From Vicingaceae bacterium (GTDB lineage: Bacteria; Bacteroidota; Bacteroidia; Flavobacteriales_E; Vicingaceae): 64,000 bases of DNA. Both the position numbers and the translations under genes were made by a program. The DNA is taken from positions 1 through 64,000 of the forward strand of contig JAOKVV010000004.1 of assembly GCA_028336925.1 (NCBI GenBank), read 5' to 3'. The notes under the pieces are model-generated. The model made no database searches, had not been told where the DNA came from, and saw nothing but the letters and a program-made list of their open reading frames with translations. Positions 22,953-32,378 of this stretch are shown in pieces (positions within the stretch are counted from its first letter, which is position 1; each line of letters starts with the position of its first letter).

Positions 22953-24356
22953 TCACACCCAAATCTTCCCTGGGTTCATAATACCATTCGGATCAAACGC
23001 ATTTTTGATTCCTTTCATTAAATCAATTTGAGTCTTATTAAACATAATATCCATGTATTCTTTCTGAACTAAGCCAATACCATGCTCGCCTGATATCGTT
23101 CCACCTAATCGTTTTACCTCCTGAAACAACAGGCGAATTGCCTTCGATAATTCTGTATTCCAAAACTCATCAGATAAGTTATCTTTTAAAATATTAATAT
23201 GAAGATTTCCATCACCAGCGTGCCCATAACAAACTGATCGAAAACCATACTCTTCCCCAATCCTTTTAACTGCTTCTAATAACTCAGGAAGCGCTGCTCT
23301 TGGCACCACGGTATCTTCTTCTTTATAGATGGACTGTTTCTTCACCGCCTCTCCCACAACTCTTCTCAGTCGCCATAAATTTGTTTTTTGAGCTTCACTA
23401 TCTGCCATTAGTACTTCTCTACAATCGAATTTTTCTAACGTTTTAAAAATGGTTTCCATATCGTCCATGAGCACCGAATCGTTATTCCCATCAACTTCTA
23501 TGAGTAAATGTGCTTCTGTAGTATCTGACAGCTCCAGCGAATAATCTTCAATAAATTGCTGCGCCATGATAATGGCATCTCTTTCCATTAACTCCATTGC
23601 AGAAGGGGTAATTCCGGCTTTAAAAATAGCCGATACTGCTTTTGCAGCATCACTAAACTTATTGAATGGGACTAATAACAACGCATCAAACTTAGGATGC
23701 GGAATTAATCGTAGTACAATCTTCGTTACAATCCCCAAAGTGCCCTCGCTACCGACAATTAACTGTGTTAAATTATAGCCTGTTGCATTTTTTAAAACAT
23801 TGGCCCCTGTCCAAATAATTTCTCCTGAAGGCAAGACCATTTCCAAGTTAAGTACATAATCTTTCACCACTCCATACTTAACAGCTTTAGGACCACCTGA
23901 ATTTTCAGCTATATTACCTCCTATAAAACAACTTCCTTTACTTGCAGGGTCTGGTGGATAAAACAAGCCCTTCTCTTTGACTGCATTTTGTAGCACCTCA
24001 GTAATTACACCAGGTTCTGTAGTTACTTGCAAATTATCTTCATCAATTTCAATAATTGCATTCAATCGTTCGGTAGAAAGCAACACTCCGCCCTTTACCG
24101 GCAAAGCTCCGCCACTTAAACCCGTTCCCGCGCCTCTAGGTGTTACGGATATATTATGCAGGTCACAGTATTTTAAAACTTGACTTATCTCTGAAGAGTT
24201 TGCCGGCTTTAGCACAATCTCAGGTACAAATGATAAATCTTCTGTATAGTCTTTCGAATAAGAAAACATAATCTCTGTTTCTTCTGCTAAGTGATAAGAA
24301 GGACAAAAAGCTGTTAAATGAGCTATATCTTGTTGATTTAACTGATGAAAATTCAT
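22953..24356 (-). CDS. FAD-linked oxidase, GlcD/D-lactate dehydrogenase type
   Basis: The product is 467 aa from the ATG at 24356 (MNFHQLNQQDIAHLTAFCPS); an upstream in-frame TTG at 24377 is less likely. The FAD_binding_4 domain carries VTPRGAGTGLSGGALPVKGG near residue 75 and GSEGTLGIVTKIVLRL. The C-terminal FAD-oxidase domain has CYGHAGDGNLHINIL and GGTISGEHGIGLVQKEYMD. Such flavoproteins oxidise glycolate, D-lactate or D-2-hydroxyglutarate. The subunit partners GlcE and GlcF are absent here, so the substrate is open. lhgO for the L-isomer of hydroxyglutarate lies 18 kb away and is no proof. Confidence 0.92.
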   Translation of the reverse strand: MNFHQLNQQDIAHLTAFCPSYHLAEETEIMFSYSKDYTEDLSFVPEIVLKPANSSEISQVLKYCDLHNISVTPRGAGTGLSGGALPVKGGVLLSTERLNAIIEIDEDNLQVTTEPGVITEVLQNAVKEKGLFYPPDPASKGSCFIGGNIAENSGGPKAVKYGVVKDYVLNLEMVLPSGEIIWTGANVLKNATGYNLTQLIVGSEGTLGIVTKIVLRLIPHPKFDALLLVPFNKFSDAAKAVSAIFKAGITPSAMELMERDAIIMAQQFIEDYSLELSDTTEAHLLIEVDGNNDSVLMDDMETIFKTLEKFDCREVLMADSEAQKTNLWRLRRVVGEAVKKQSIYKEEDTVVPRAALPELLEAVKRIGEEYGFRSVCYGHAGDGNLHINILKDNLSDEFWNTELSKAIRLLFQEVKRLGGTISGEHGIGLVQKEYMDIMFNKTQIDLMKGIKNAFDPNGIMNPGKIWV

Positions 24357-24413
24357 ATCGATTAGGTATTTTATCAAAGTTAGTAGAACAGATAGAATTA
24401 GAGGCTTAATTCA

Positions 24414-24450
24414 ATAAAAAAACCGCTCAATGAATAAATCAAAGAGCGGT
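24414..24450 (-). terminator. Terminator of the giant adhesin gene
   Basis: On the minus strand ACCGCTC and GAGCGGT (24444-24450 with 24422-24428) form a seven-pair stem with a 15-base loop, followed by a T-run (plus-strand A at 24416-24422). It lies 24 bases past the stop. Confidence 0.75.
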
Positions 24451-24473
24451 CATAAACCATATCATTCAATAAA

Positions 24474-27400
24474 TTATCGGCTAAGCATTACACTACCCTT
24501 AATTTCTGCATCTGACAATTTAATCACGTAAAAGTATGTTCCAGGAGGCGCTTTATCTCCACTTTGCGTTCTACCATCCCATCCACTTCGCTCTACATTA
24601 GAAGTAAAGACAACGTCTCCCCAACGGTTAAATATTAATATCTCAGCGCAATTTACAAGATCGCCTTTAAACTCCACTCTAAAGGCATCGTTTATTCCAT
24701 CACCATTTGGCGTAAAAATATTCGTCTGTATTAACTCTAAATAATTTTCTACCTCTCCTACTTCTATTAATTTTGTCAAGGTATCAGCACAAGTATTATT
24801 TATCGCTATTAAAGTAATTTCATTTGTAGAATTAAACTCCAAATCTAAATTCGGTTCAACAGAAATTAGTGTATCACTACTTCCATTTACATTCCATAAA
24901 TGAACAATCCCATTAATAGTGTAATTTTTAATTTGAGAAGTCAATCCGTCACACTCAACTGTAAAATCAACAATAAACTCAGGTATAGGTGTCAAATTTA
25001 ATTTTATAATTACACTGTCTACTGCCTTACACCCATTTGCATTAGTAACCTCTAAGTAATATTTAGTTGTTGCTAAAGGATCTACTATAGGATTTCTAAT
25101 AGTTGAAGCACTAATTGATCTTGTAGGTGTCCATAAATAAGTTACTCCTGCTGTATCTCCTGTAATCATTGGATTCAGACGTAATGATTCGCCTTCACAA
25201 AGCTCCAAGTCAGCTAAAAAGTCAACATCTAGAACTTCTACCAATAAGGTATCTGTGCTTACGCAACCATTAGCATCAGTCCCTGTAACTATGTAACGCG
25301 TAGTTGTGTCTATACTAGCTATAGGGTTTCCAATAAATGGATCAGACAGACCAGTAATGGGACTCCACAAATAACTAACAGCACCAGTAGCATTCAATTG
25401 TATAGTTGCACCTTTACAAACTGATGTATCGACTCCGGCATCTATTACAGGTAGTGGATTTACAATAACTTCTATAGAATCAATAGAAATACATGAATTA
25501 CTATCAACTACTTCTAAGAAATACTTAGTGGTTACCTGAGGAGCTGCAATTGGATTAGGAACATTATCAAAATTCAACCCTGTAGACGGTGTCCATAAAT
25601 AAGTTGCGGTTATCGGACCACTTAGAGAACCTCCGAGAACTATTGTATCCCCGATACATATTGCCAAGTCATTACCCGCATCTATTACAGGAAGTGGATT
25701 TACGGTAATTGTTATATCATCTGTAGTAAAACATCCATTTGCTCCAGTTCCAGTTACTGTGTAGGTAGTGGTTGGGGTAACAAACACTTGTGGATTAGCG
25801 ATTGTTGGATCACTCAATCCGATGACAGGTGACCATGTATATGTAACTGCACCTGTAGCTTGTAATTGAGCAGTATCTCCAATACAATATGCTTGATCTA
25901 TACCTGCGTCTAATAGTGGTAATGAATCCACTTTTACCGAAAAACTAAAGGTATCACTGCATGCTAACCCTGAAGTTGCGATTAATTGAACAGTATAATC
26001 ACCATCCGAGCCATAGGTATAAGTTGGGTTTTGTAAAGTTGAAGTACCAACTCCATCTCCAAAATCCCATGACCAACTTGTTACAGCACCACTGCTAATT
26101 GAAGATAAATCAGTAAATGTAGTTAAGTTGCCTTCGCATACAGTATCAGCAACAAACAGTGCTGAAGGTCGAGGGCTAACAAAAACAGTCATTGAATCAA
26201 TATTCTGACAACCATTAGCATCAATTCCAATCACAAAGTACTGAATAGTATCGGTTGGTGTGGCTATTGGGTTAGCTATGGTAGGATCCGAAAGTGTAGC
26301 TCCTGGAGACCACAGATAAGTTACCGCGCCACTAGCTTGTAATTGAGCTGATGCCTGGTTGCATATTGTTATATCTGCACCTGCATCAACTAATGGAAGT
26401 GGATTAACAGTTACTGTCATCGAGTCTAAACCGGTACATCCATTTGAATCAGTTACGGTAATAAAGTATTTGGTGGTTGTCTGTGGAAATGCTCTAGGAT
26501 TTGCGATAGCGGGGTCGCTTAAACCTATAGCTGGACTCCATGAAAACACATTTAATGGATCACCTGTTGGACTTCCACCAATCGATATAGTATCCCCAAT
26601 ACATATTGTTAAATCAGAACCTGCATCACTTGAAGGATTAGAATTTACAATAACCTGCTTCGTAATAGAATCCAAACAACCAAAATCAGAAGTTATAATT
26701 AACTTTACATTGAATGTTCCAGATGTTAAGTATAGATGCTTTGGGCTTTGTAAAGCTGACAATGGAGATCCATCACCAAAATCCCAAGACCAGTTAGTAA
26801 TACTACCCGATGCAACTGAAGACAAATCAGTAAAAGTAGTTGAATCGTTTTGGCAAATTGTAGAAGCAGAAAAATCTGCAACAATCACAGGGTTTACAGT
26901 TACAATTACTGAGTCAACTCCTGTGCATGTGTCATTTGTTGTAAACAAGAAATACTTTGTCGTTGAGCTAGGAGATGCGATTGGATTAGCAATTGTTGGA
27001 TCGCTTAGACCATTTGTAGGCGACCAAGAATATATCGTATTAATTGGTGAAGAAGAACTTCCTCCTAGTAAAACACTATCATTTGTACAAATTGTTTGAT
27101 CTAATCCGGCATCAGTAGGAACATCAGGAGCTACTAGAATAAAGATAGAATCTCTGTTTCTACAGCCATTTGCATCAGTACCTTCCACATAATAAGTAGT
27201 AGAAATTAGAGGATTAGCTACAGGGTTAGAAATATTTAAGTTACTCAAGGTTGGATCTGCATCCCAAACATAAGACACTCCACCTGTTGCTAAAAGTTGT
27301 TCTGAGAAACCAGGACATACATAAGCAGAATCTCCTGCGTCTATAATTGGCAATGGGTTAACAGAAACAAGCACATCATCTGTATTCACACAACCATTAA

Positions 27401-30400
27401 TATCTGTAACAATAACTGTATAAGTTGTATTCACTGTTGGGAATACAAGAGGGTTTGCAACTGTAGGATCTACTATAGTGGCAGCAGGACTCCATAGGTA
27501 TACTGATCCACTTGGCCCTGTAGGAGCTCCACCAACTTGAAGGGTATCATTTAAACACACAACACCGTCAATCCCTGCATCAACAAATGGAAGCGGATTA
27601 ACATTTACGACTACGTCATCTGAAGCCGTGCAACCGTTTGCATCTGTTACCAAAACAGAATAAGTGGTAGTTACTGTTGGGCTAGCGATCGGATTGGAAA
27701 GAACAGAATTACTCAAGCCTATATTTGGAGTCCACAAATATGTTGAACCTGCCGGACCTGTTGGCGATCCTCCAATTGGAGTAGAACTACCTAAACAAAT
27801 TGCGGTATCTAAACCAGCATCTGCAATAGGCAATAGATTTATGCTAACAATAATATCATCAGTATTAGTACAGCCGTTTGCGTCAGTTACAACTACAGTG
27901 TAAGTCGTTGTTGTTGCAGGACTCGCTATTGGATTTGCTAATGTTGGATCATTAAGACTAACTGAAGGAGACCAAGAGTAGGTTGATCCTGTTGGACCTG
28001 TAGGGCTTCCACCAATTGCAGTTGATCCGCCAATACAAAGAGCTATATCAGTACCTGCATCTAAAATTGGGCTTGGATTAACCGTAACCTCAACTTGATC
28101 CGTCGACGCACATCCATTTCCATCAGTTATTGTAACTGTATAAGTCGTAGTAGCTGTCGGTGTTGCTATTGGGTTACCAATGGTCGCACTAGAAAGGCTT
28201 GCAATTGGAGACCAAGAAAAAGTAACTCCTGTAGGGCCTGTTGGTGAGCCGCCTATTGTTGCTGAGAAACCATCGCAAATTGTTTGGTCTGCTCCTGCAT
28301 CAGCTATTGGGTTTTGATTCACAATCACATCCACGATGTCTGTTGAGGTACAACCTACACCGCTTGTCACCAAAACAGTGTACTGAGTAGTAATTGTTGG
28401 ATTGGCTATTGGATTGGCTATTGAGGCATTCGACAAACCTGTTGCAGGGCTCCATAAATAAGTAGCTCCTGTAGGACCTGTAGGTGCCCCTCCAATCGTA
28501 ACAGAACTTCCGTTACAAATTGTTTGATCTAATCCAGCATCTGCTGTTGGTATCGCATTAATAGTTACAGTTACATCATCAGTACTCGTACATCCATTAA
28601 CATCTGTTACGGTAACAGAATAGATCGTGTTTACCGCAGGAGTTGCTATAGGATTTGCTGCCGTTGAGCTACTTAAAGAGGTAGCAGGACTCCACGAAAA
28701 CGTAGCCCCGGCAGCAGCAGTTGGACTTCCTCCAATTGCGATACTTCCTCCTGGGCAAATGGATTGATCAGGACCTGCATCTACAATAGGGCTTGGATTA
28801 AGCGTAACCTCAACTTGATCAACTGAAGTACAGCCATTAGCATCTAAAACAGTAACACTATAGGTAGTTGTTACCGTAGGACTTGCTGTCGGATTCGCAG
28901 CAGTTGTGCTAGATAAACCAGCCGCGGGAGACCATGAAAAATTAGCCGCAGGAGGTCCTGTAGGCGCACCTCCTATAACTACACTTCCTCCATTACAAAT
29001 TGTTTGATCATTTCCAGCATTCGCATTCGGTGTTGGATTTACGGTAACCGTTATTTGATCAGTTGCCGTACAATTCGGACCTGTCGTAACTGTTACTGTA
29101 TAAGTGGTGGTTATAGATGGATTAGCAATTGGATTAGCAGCAGTTGGGCTAGATAATTGTGTAGTTGGACTCCATAAAAAAGTTGATGTTGGAGGACCTG
29201 TTGGAGCACCTCCTATAGCAACACTTTCTCCCAAGCAGATAATTTGATTTGAGCCCGCATCTGCCAAAGGTATAGGCGATACAGTTACAGTTACCTGATC
29301 GGTACTTGAACAGGCAGTCCCATCGGTTACTGTTACCGTATAAACAGTAGTAACAGCAGGATTTGCTATTGGATTAAAAGCCGTAATACTACTTAAGCCT
29401 GCAGAAGGAGACCAAGACACCGTATTGCCAGCTGAAGTTGTGGGTGCACCACCAATAGTAGCGCTTTGGCCGACACAAATAGACTGATTCACTCCTGCAT
29501 CCGCAGGAGGTCCGGGGTTAAGTGTAATATTTTTTGAAATAGTAGCTACGCAATTTAAATTAGTTGTAACTGTTAACTGAACTGCATATGTTCCAGATGC
29601 AGAGTAAGTATATGTAGGATTTTGTAGTATTGAAGTCCCAGAAGCATCTCCAAAATCCCAAGACCAATCTGTAATTGTGCCAGCGGCAACAGTGGACAAA
29701 TCAGTGAAGTTAACCGGGTCTACTATGCAGCCAGAAACAAACGAATAATCTACCACAGGTACAGGACCGTTATAATTAAGCTGGAATGTATTTGAGGAAG
29801 AAGAACATGCGTTTAAGCTATTATCCCTTTCTACTCGATAAGTGATATTACCACTGCAATTTGTCAGTGCATCGCAAACATTGGTTGTAGTAGAATTAGT
29901 TGTAGTAATTTGAACCCCATTTCTAAAAACTCGATAATTTCCTGAAGAACCTAAAGAATTAAACGGATTCCAATTAACATCTGCACATGCATTAGTTGCA
30001 TCTAAAGTTGCATTAACGAAAATCGTTGACAAAGTGTCTTTCGCAACATTCAATACTGCATCATTACAACCAGACCTACTGCGAACATAATAAAACCTTG
30101 GAGCAACATCTGCACCTGCACCAACATGAGTATAACTTAATGTATTGTAATTAAATATACTATCTATCAGTGTAAAAGGACCTGCTTGATTAGTTCCTGA
30201 ATAAACCATCCATGCATTAAAGGAGCTAGTTGTATCAATCGGCTGATTCCAGGTAAGATCTACATTGCCGTTAGGCTGAACATCTAAACAATAAATATCA
30301 GGAGACTCTATTACATCGTCAGCTAAAACAGTAATAGAAATAGTAGTCACCGTTTGACCAGGAGCAGGGCAAGCGTTATCGGTTGCTCGAATTACAAAGT

Positions 30401-31673
30401 TATAAGTGTTATTTAAACTTACACAACCATCATTAAATGATATGTGATTACAGGAAGTTTGCCAATTAAAAACACTTTGATAAGCTAAAAAACCTGTACC
30501 AGGGAGAGAAGTACTTAAGGTCGCACAAGGAGGATTTAAACATCCAGCGTTTGGATTTGAAAAATTAGCTCCGAATTGAGAACCACTAGCAAATACCCTA
30601 ACCGAGTCAGCACTTGGATTTGTCGCTGATGGGAAGTCAGCTACTTGCAAATTAAATGTTACTAAATCTCCCGCCTTTACAGTATCTCTATATACATTAA
30701 AAACTCCAGGAGATGATTCAAACGGAGCTCTTATAAATGGCGGATCGTTAGGAGTACAAATTGCGCTGCTCAGCAACACTGTTTGGATATCTCGATAAAC
30801 TTCAGCAATTTTTTGACCACAACGATACGCTTCTACCCTAACGCATGAAACAAACTCTCCATCAGTGAATGAAGTATAAGATATTTCACCATTTTCAGTA
30901 TTCAATGAAGCGGGCACATTGTTAGGATTTTGGAAAGTACTAGGAAATGGAGAAGTAAAAGTATATCCATTAACGAATGAAGCCCTTACATTACTCGCTT
31001 CAATATATAAACCCCCGCTAACTCCTGCCAAAGGCTCTGCCCAAGAATAGACCAATGAATCTAACTCTTCATCTTGGGCGTTATGATTATAAGTAAATGC
31101 ATCACCTGTGCACAAAATTGATGAAGGAACTTCAGCAAAATTAGGTGAATTATCATAACATGTAGAAGCATTTTGTCCGTTAAAAGAAAACATTTTAGCC
31201 CTTAAAAGTAAATTTGTACCTCCAGGGTTAGTCAAATTATCTACGGCGTTATTTCTTGTGGGTCCGGTAAATGTAAAAATCCATCCATTAACTCCGGGCA
31301 CTCCATTTAATAACTGAGGTGCGGTAGTAAATACATGCTCCTCAACTGCTCCTGCAACATTTGTTGTAATTCTAGTATTTGTTGGACTGCAAGGGGAACC
31401 ACCACAAGTAGCAGAAATATCATTAATTGACTGCCGCGTCAATTGAAAGCTTGTGTTAGACTGACCTACAGTAGGGTAATTATGAGCAATTAATGATAAA
31501 TTACCTGTTAAGGGAACTCCATTGCAATCTCTATATATTTTTACAGTAAATATATACCTACCTTGATTATTACACTCCCAGGTAATTTCTCCACCCATAT
31601 AATGGGTAGCAGAAACGTTAAAGGAAAAAAATACACAAAGTGTAACTATTAGGGATTTACAGAAGTTTTTCAT
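24474..31673 (-). CDS. Giant secreted repeat adhesin with PKD domains and type B T9SS C-terminus
   Basis: The product is 2399 aa from the ATG at 31673; the TTG just before is ignored. A signal peptide (residues 1-24, ending NVSA) is followed by THYMGGEITWECNNQGRY...IYRDCNG, an N-terminal module I recognise from large Bacteroidota surface proteins. After an Ig/cadherin-like part and an FN3-like part (about 460-630) come three PKD domains with WSWDFGD (about 640, 1600, 1840). About 16-17 units of roughly 80 aa (from about 726 to 2240) share DAGxDxxIC-G, IGG-PTGP, WSP, ANPIA-P and TYTV-V. Residues 2318-2399 (NIFTPNGDGINDAF, LIFNRWGDVVF, GTYFYVIKL) are the gliding-motility-associated sorting domain used by type IX secretion. 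It is probably a cell-surface or released adhesin. Confidence 0.93.
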   Translation of the reverse strand: MKNFCKSLIVTLCVFFSFNVSATHYMGGEITWECNNQGRYIFTVKIYRDCNGVPLTGNLSLIAHNYPTVGQSNTSFQLTRQSINDISATCGGSPCSPTNTRITTNVAGAVEEHVFTTAPQLLNGVPGVNGWIFTFTGPTRNNAVDNLTNPGGTNLLLRAKMFSFNGQNASTCYDNSPNFAEVPSSILCTGDAFTYNHNAQDEELDSLVYSWAEPLAGVSGGLYIEASNVRASFVNGYTFTSPFPSTFQNPNNVPASLNTENGEISYTSFTDGEFVSCVRVEAYRCGQKIAEVYRDIQTVLLSSAICTPNDPPFIRAPFESSPGVFNVYRDTVKAGDLVTFNLQVADFPSATNPSADSVRVFASGSQFGANFSNPNAGCLNPPCATLSTSLPGTGFLAYQSVFNWQTSCNHISFNDGCVSLNNTYNFVIRATDNACPAPGQTVTTISITVLADDVIESPDIYCLDVQPNGNVDLTWNQPIDTTSSFNAWMVYSGTNQAGPFTLIDSIFNYNTLSYTHVGAGADVAPRFYYVRSRSGCNDAVLNVAKDTLSTIFVNATLDATNACADVNWNPFNSLGSSGNYRVFRNGVQITTTNSTTTNVCDALTNCSGNITYRVERDNSLNACSSSSNTFQLNYNGPVPVVDYSFVSGCIVDPVNFTDLSTVAAGTITDWSWDFGDASGTSILQNPTYTYSASGTYAVQLTVTTNLNCVATISKNITLNPGPPADAGVNQSICVGQSATIGGAPTTSAGNTVSWSPSAGLSSITAFNPIANPAVTTVYTVTVTDGTACSSTDQVTVTVSPIPLADAGSNQIICLGESVAIGGAPTGPPTSTFLWSPTTQLSSPTAANPIANPSITTTYTVTVTTGPNCTATDQITVTVNPTPNANAGNDQTICNGGSVVIGGAPTGPPAANFSWSPAAGLSSTTAANPTASPTVTTTYSVTVLDANGCTSVDQVEVTLNPSPIVDAGPDQSICPGGSIAIGGSPTAAAGATFSWSPATSLSSSTAANPIATPAVNTIYSVTVTDVNGCTSTDDVTVTINAIPTADAGLDQTICNGSSVTIGGAPTGPTGATYLWSPATGLSNASIANPIANPTITTQYTVLVTSGVGCTSTDIVDVIVNQNPIADAGADQTICDGFSATIGGSPTGPTGVTFSWSPIASLSSATIGNPIATPTATTTYTVTITDGNGCASTDQVEVTVNPSPILDAGTDIALCIGGSTAIGGSPTGPTGSTYSWSPSVSLNDPTLANPIASPATTTTYTVVVTDANGCTNTDDIIVSINLLPIADAGLDTAICLGSSTPIGGSPTGPAGSTYLWTPNIGLSNSVLSNPIASPTVTTTYSVLVTDANGCTASDDVVVNVNPLPFVDAGIDGVVCLNDTLQVGGAPTGPSGSVYLWSPAATIVDPTVANPLVFPTVNTTYTVIVTDINGCVNTDDVLVSVNPLPIIDAGDSAYVCPGFSEQLLATGGVSYVWDADPTLSNLNISNPVANPLISTTYYVEGTDANGCRNRDSIFILVAPDVPTDAGLDQTICTNDSVLLGGSSSSPINTIYSWSPTNGLSDPTIANPIASPSSTTKYFLFTTNDTCTGVDSVIVTVNPVIVADFSASTICQNDSTTFTDLSSVASGSITNWSWDFGDGSPLSALQSPKHLYLTSGTFNVKLIITSDFGCLDSITKQVIVNSNPSSDAGSDLTICIGDTISIGGSPTGDPLNVFSWSPAIGLSDPAIANPRAFPQTTTKYFITVTDSNGCTGLDSMTVTVNPLPLVDAGADITICNQASAQLQASGAVTYLWSPGATLSDPTIANPIATPTDTIQYFVIGIDANGCQNIDSMTVFVSPRPSALFVADTVCEGNLTTFTDLSSISSGAVTSWSWDFGDGVGTSTLQNPTYTYGSDGDYTVQLIATSGLACSDTFSFSVKVDSLPLLDAGIDQAYCIGDTAQLQATGAVTYTWSPVIGLSDPTIANPQVFVTPTTTYTVTGTGANGCFTTDDITITVNPLPVIDAGNDLAICIGDTIVLGGSLSGPITATYLWTPSTGLNFDNVPNPIAAPQVTTKYFLEVVDSNSCISIDSIEVIVNPLPVIDAGVDTSVCKGATIQLNATGAVSYLWSPITGLSDPFIGNPIASIDTTTRYIVTGTDANGCVSTDTLLVEVLDVDFLADLELCEGESLRLNPMITGDTAGVTYLWTPTRSISASTIRNPIVDPLATTKYYLEVTNANGCKAVDSVIIKLNLTPIPEFIVDFTVECDGLTSQIKNYTINGIVHLWNVNGSSDTLISVEPNLDLEFNSTNEITLIAINNTCADTLTKLIEVGEVENYLELIQTNIFTPNGDGINDAFRVEFKGDLVNCAEILIFNRWGDVVFTSNVERSGWDGRTQSGDKAPPGTYFYVIKLSDAEIKGSVMLSR

Positions 31674-31712
31674 CAAACTAAAAATTGGATAACTAAATAA
31701 AAGTTAAAAATA

Positions 31713-31720
31713 CAAAAATA
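31713..31720 (-). promoter_or_regulatory. Candidate -7 element of the adhesin gene
   Basis: The minus strand reads TATTTTTG, a match to TAnnTTTG, 39 bases upstream of the ATG. No -33 element is clear. Confidence 0.45.
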
Positions 31721-31801
31721 TACTGTTCAAAGACGTATTTCTATTATCATACGTTGCTTGATTAGTAAACAAAATCATTGAAAGACAAATAGACAAATAT
31801 G

Positions 31802-31809
31802 TATATTTG
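31802..31809 (+). promoter_or_regulatory. -7 element of the DUF5606-like gene; decides its start
   Basis: TATATTTG followed by C is a consensus -7 element, with a TTG at 31778-31780 as possible -33. It lies downstream of the ATG at 31799, so that codon would be untranscribed and the ATG at 31829 is the start. Confidence 0.65.
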
Positions 31810-31828
31810 CATAAAATCAAATTTACGT

Positions 31829-32347
31829 ATGGATATTAAAGGGATAATTTCAATCGCAGGAAAACCAGGATTACACAAAGTAATCTCTCAAACTAAAAAT
31901 GGATTAATAGCTGAATCATTAATTGACAATAAGCGTTTTCCAGTATACTCTAATCAGCAAATATCTGCTTTAGAAGACATAAGCATTTACACTTATGAAG
32001 ATGATGTATTATTATCTGAAGTTTTCTCGAAGTTATTTGAAATCGAGAAAGGGAAAGAGTCTATCAATCACAAATCTTCTGCTGCAGAATTATCGGCAAA
32101 GGTGGAAGAAGCACTTCCTAACTGCGACAAAGAAAGAGTTTATGCGTCAGATGTAAAAAAAATAATTCAGTGGTATAATTTGTTAATAAAAAACGATTTA
32201 TTAAAACCTGAAAGCAAGGAAGTAGCTCCTAAGGAGACTAAACTAAAGAAGGCAAGTTCAGAAGAAAAGAAAAAAACTGAAAAGAAGCCAGCTGCAAAAA
32301 AAGCTGCACCAAAGAAGAAAACACCAAAGAAAGATGAAGACAAGTAA
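31829..32347 (+). CDS. DUF5606-like protein with a lysine/alanine-rich tail
   Basis: The product is 172 aa from the ATG at 31829, chosen because a -7 element lies at 31802-31809 and because MDIKGIISIAGKPGLHKVIS is the usual N-terminus of this family. The folded part (1-125) includes GLIAESLIDNKRFPVYSNQQ, ISALEDISIYTYEDDV and the segment DVKKIIQWYNLLIKNDLLK. The tail (about 130-172) is basic and repetitive, KKTEKKPAAKKAAPKKKTPK, like histone H1-type tails that bind nucleic acid. The family is conserved in Bacteroidota without a known function to my knowledge. The M3 peptidase gene follows after 31 bases. Confidence 0.75.
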   Translation: MDIKGIISIAGKPGLHKVISQTKNGLIAESLIDNKRFPVYSNQQISALEDISIYTYEDDVLLSEVFSKLFEIEKGKESINHKSSAAELSAKVEEALPNCDKERVYASDVKKIIQWYNLLIKNDLLKPESKEVAPKETKLKKASSEEKKKTEKKPAAKKAAPKKKTPKKDEDK

Positions 32348-32378
32348 ATTGACTTCATAAACTTTACGAAAATATAGC

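Noticed and set aside
26359..27099. A 246-codon open frame antisense to the adhesin gene
   Set aside because: It mirrors the repeats of the adhesin; lack of stops follows from the repeated sequence and codon use. It has no family match, promoter or plausible start.
24474..31673. Regular direct repeats about 240 bases apart that could suggest a tandem repeat or CRISPR-like array
   Set aside because: They are in frame, encode roughly 80-aa Ig-like units and diverge in sequence; there are no short identical repeats with unique spacers and no cas genes.
31799..31828. Upstream ATG giving ten extra residues (MYICIKSNLR) to the DUF5606-like protein
   Set aside because: A consensus -7 promoter element lies within this stretch, so it would not be transcribed, and the family begins at the later ATG.
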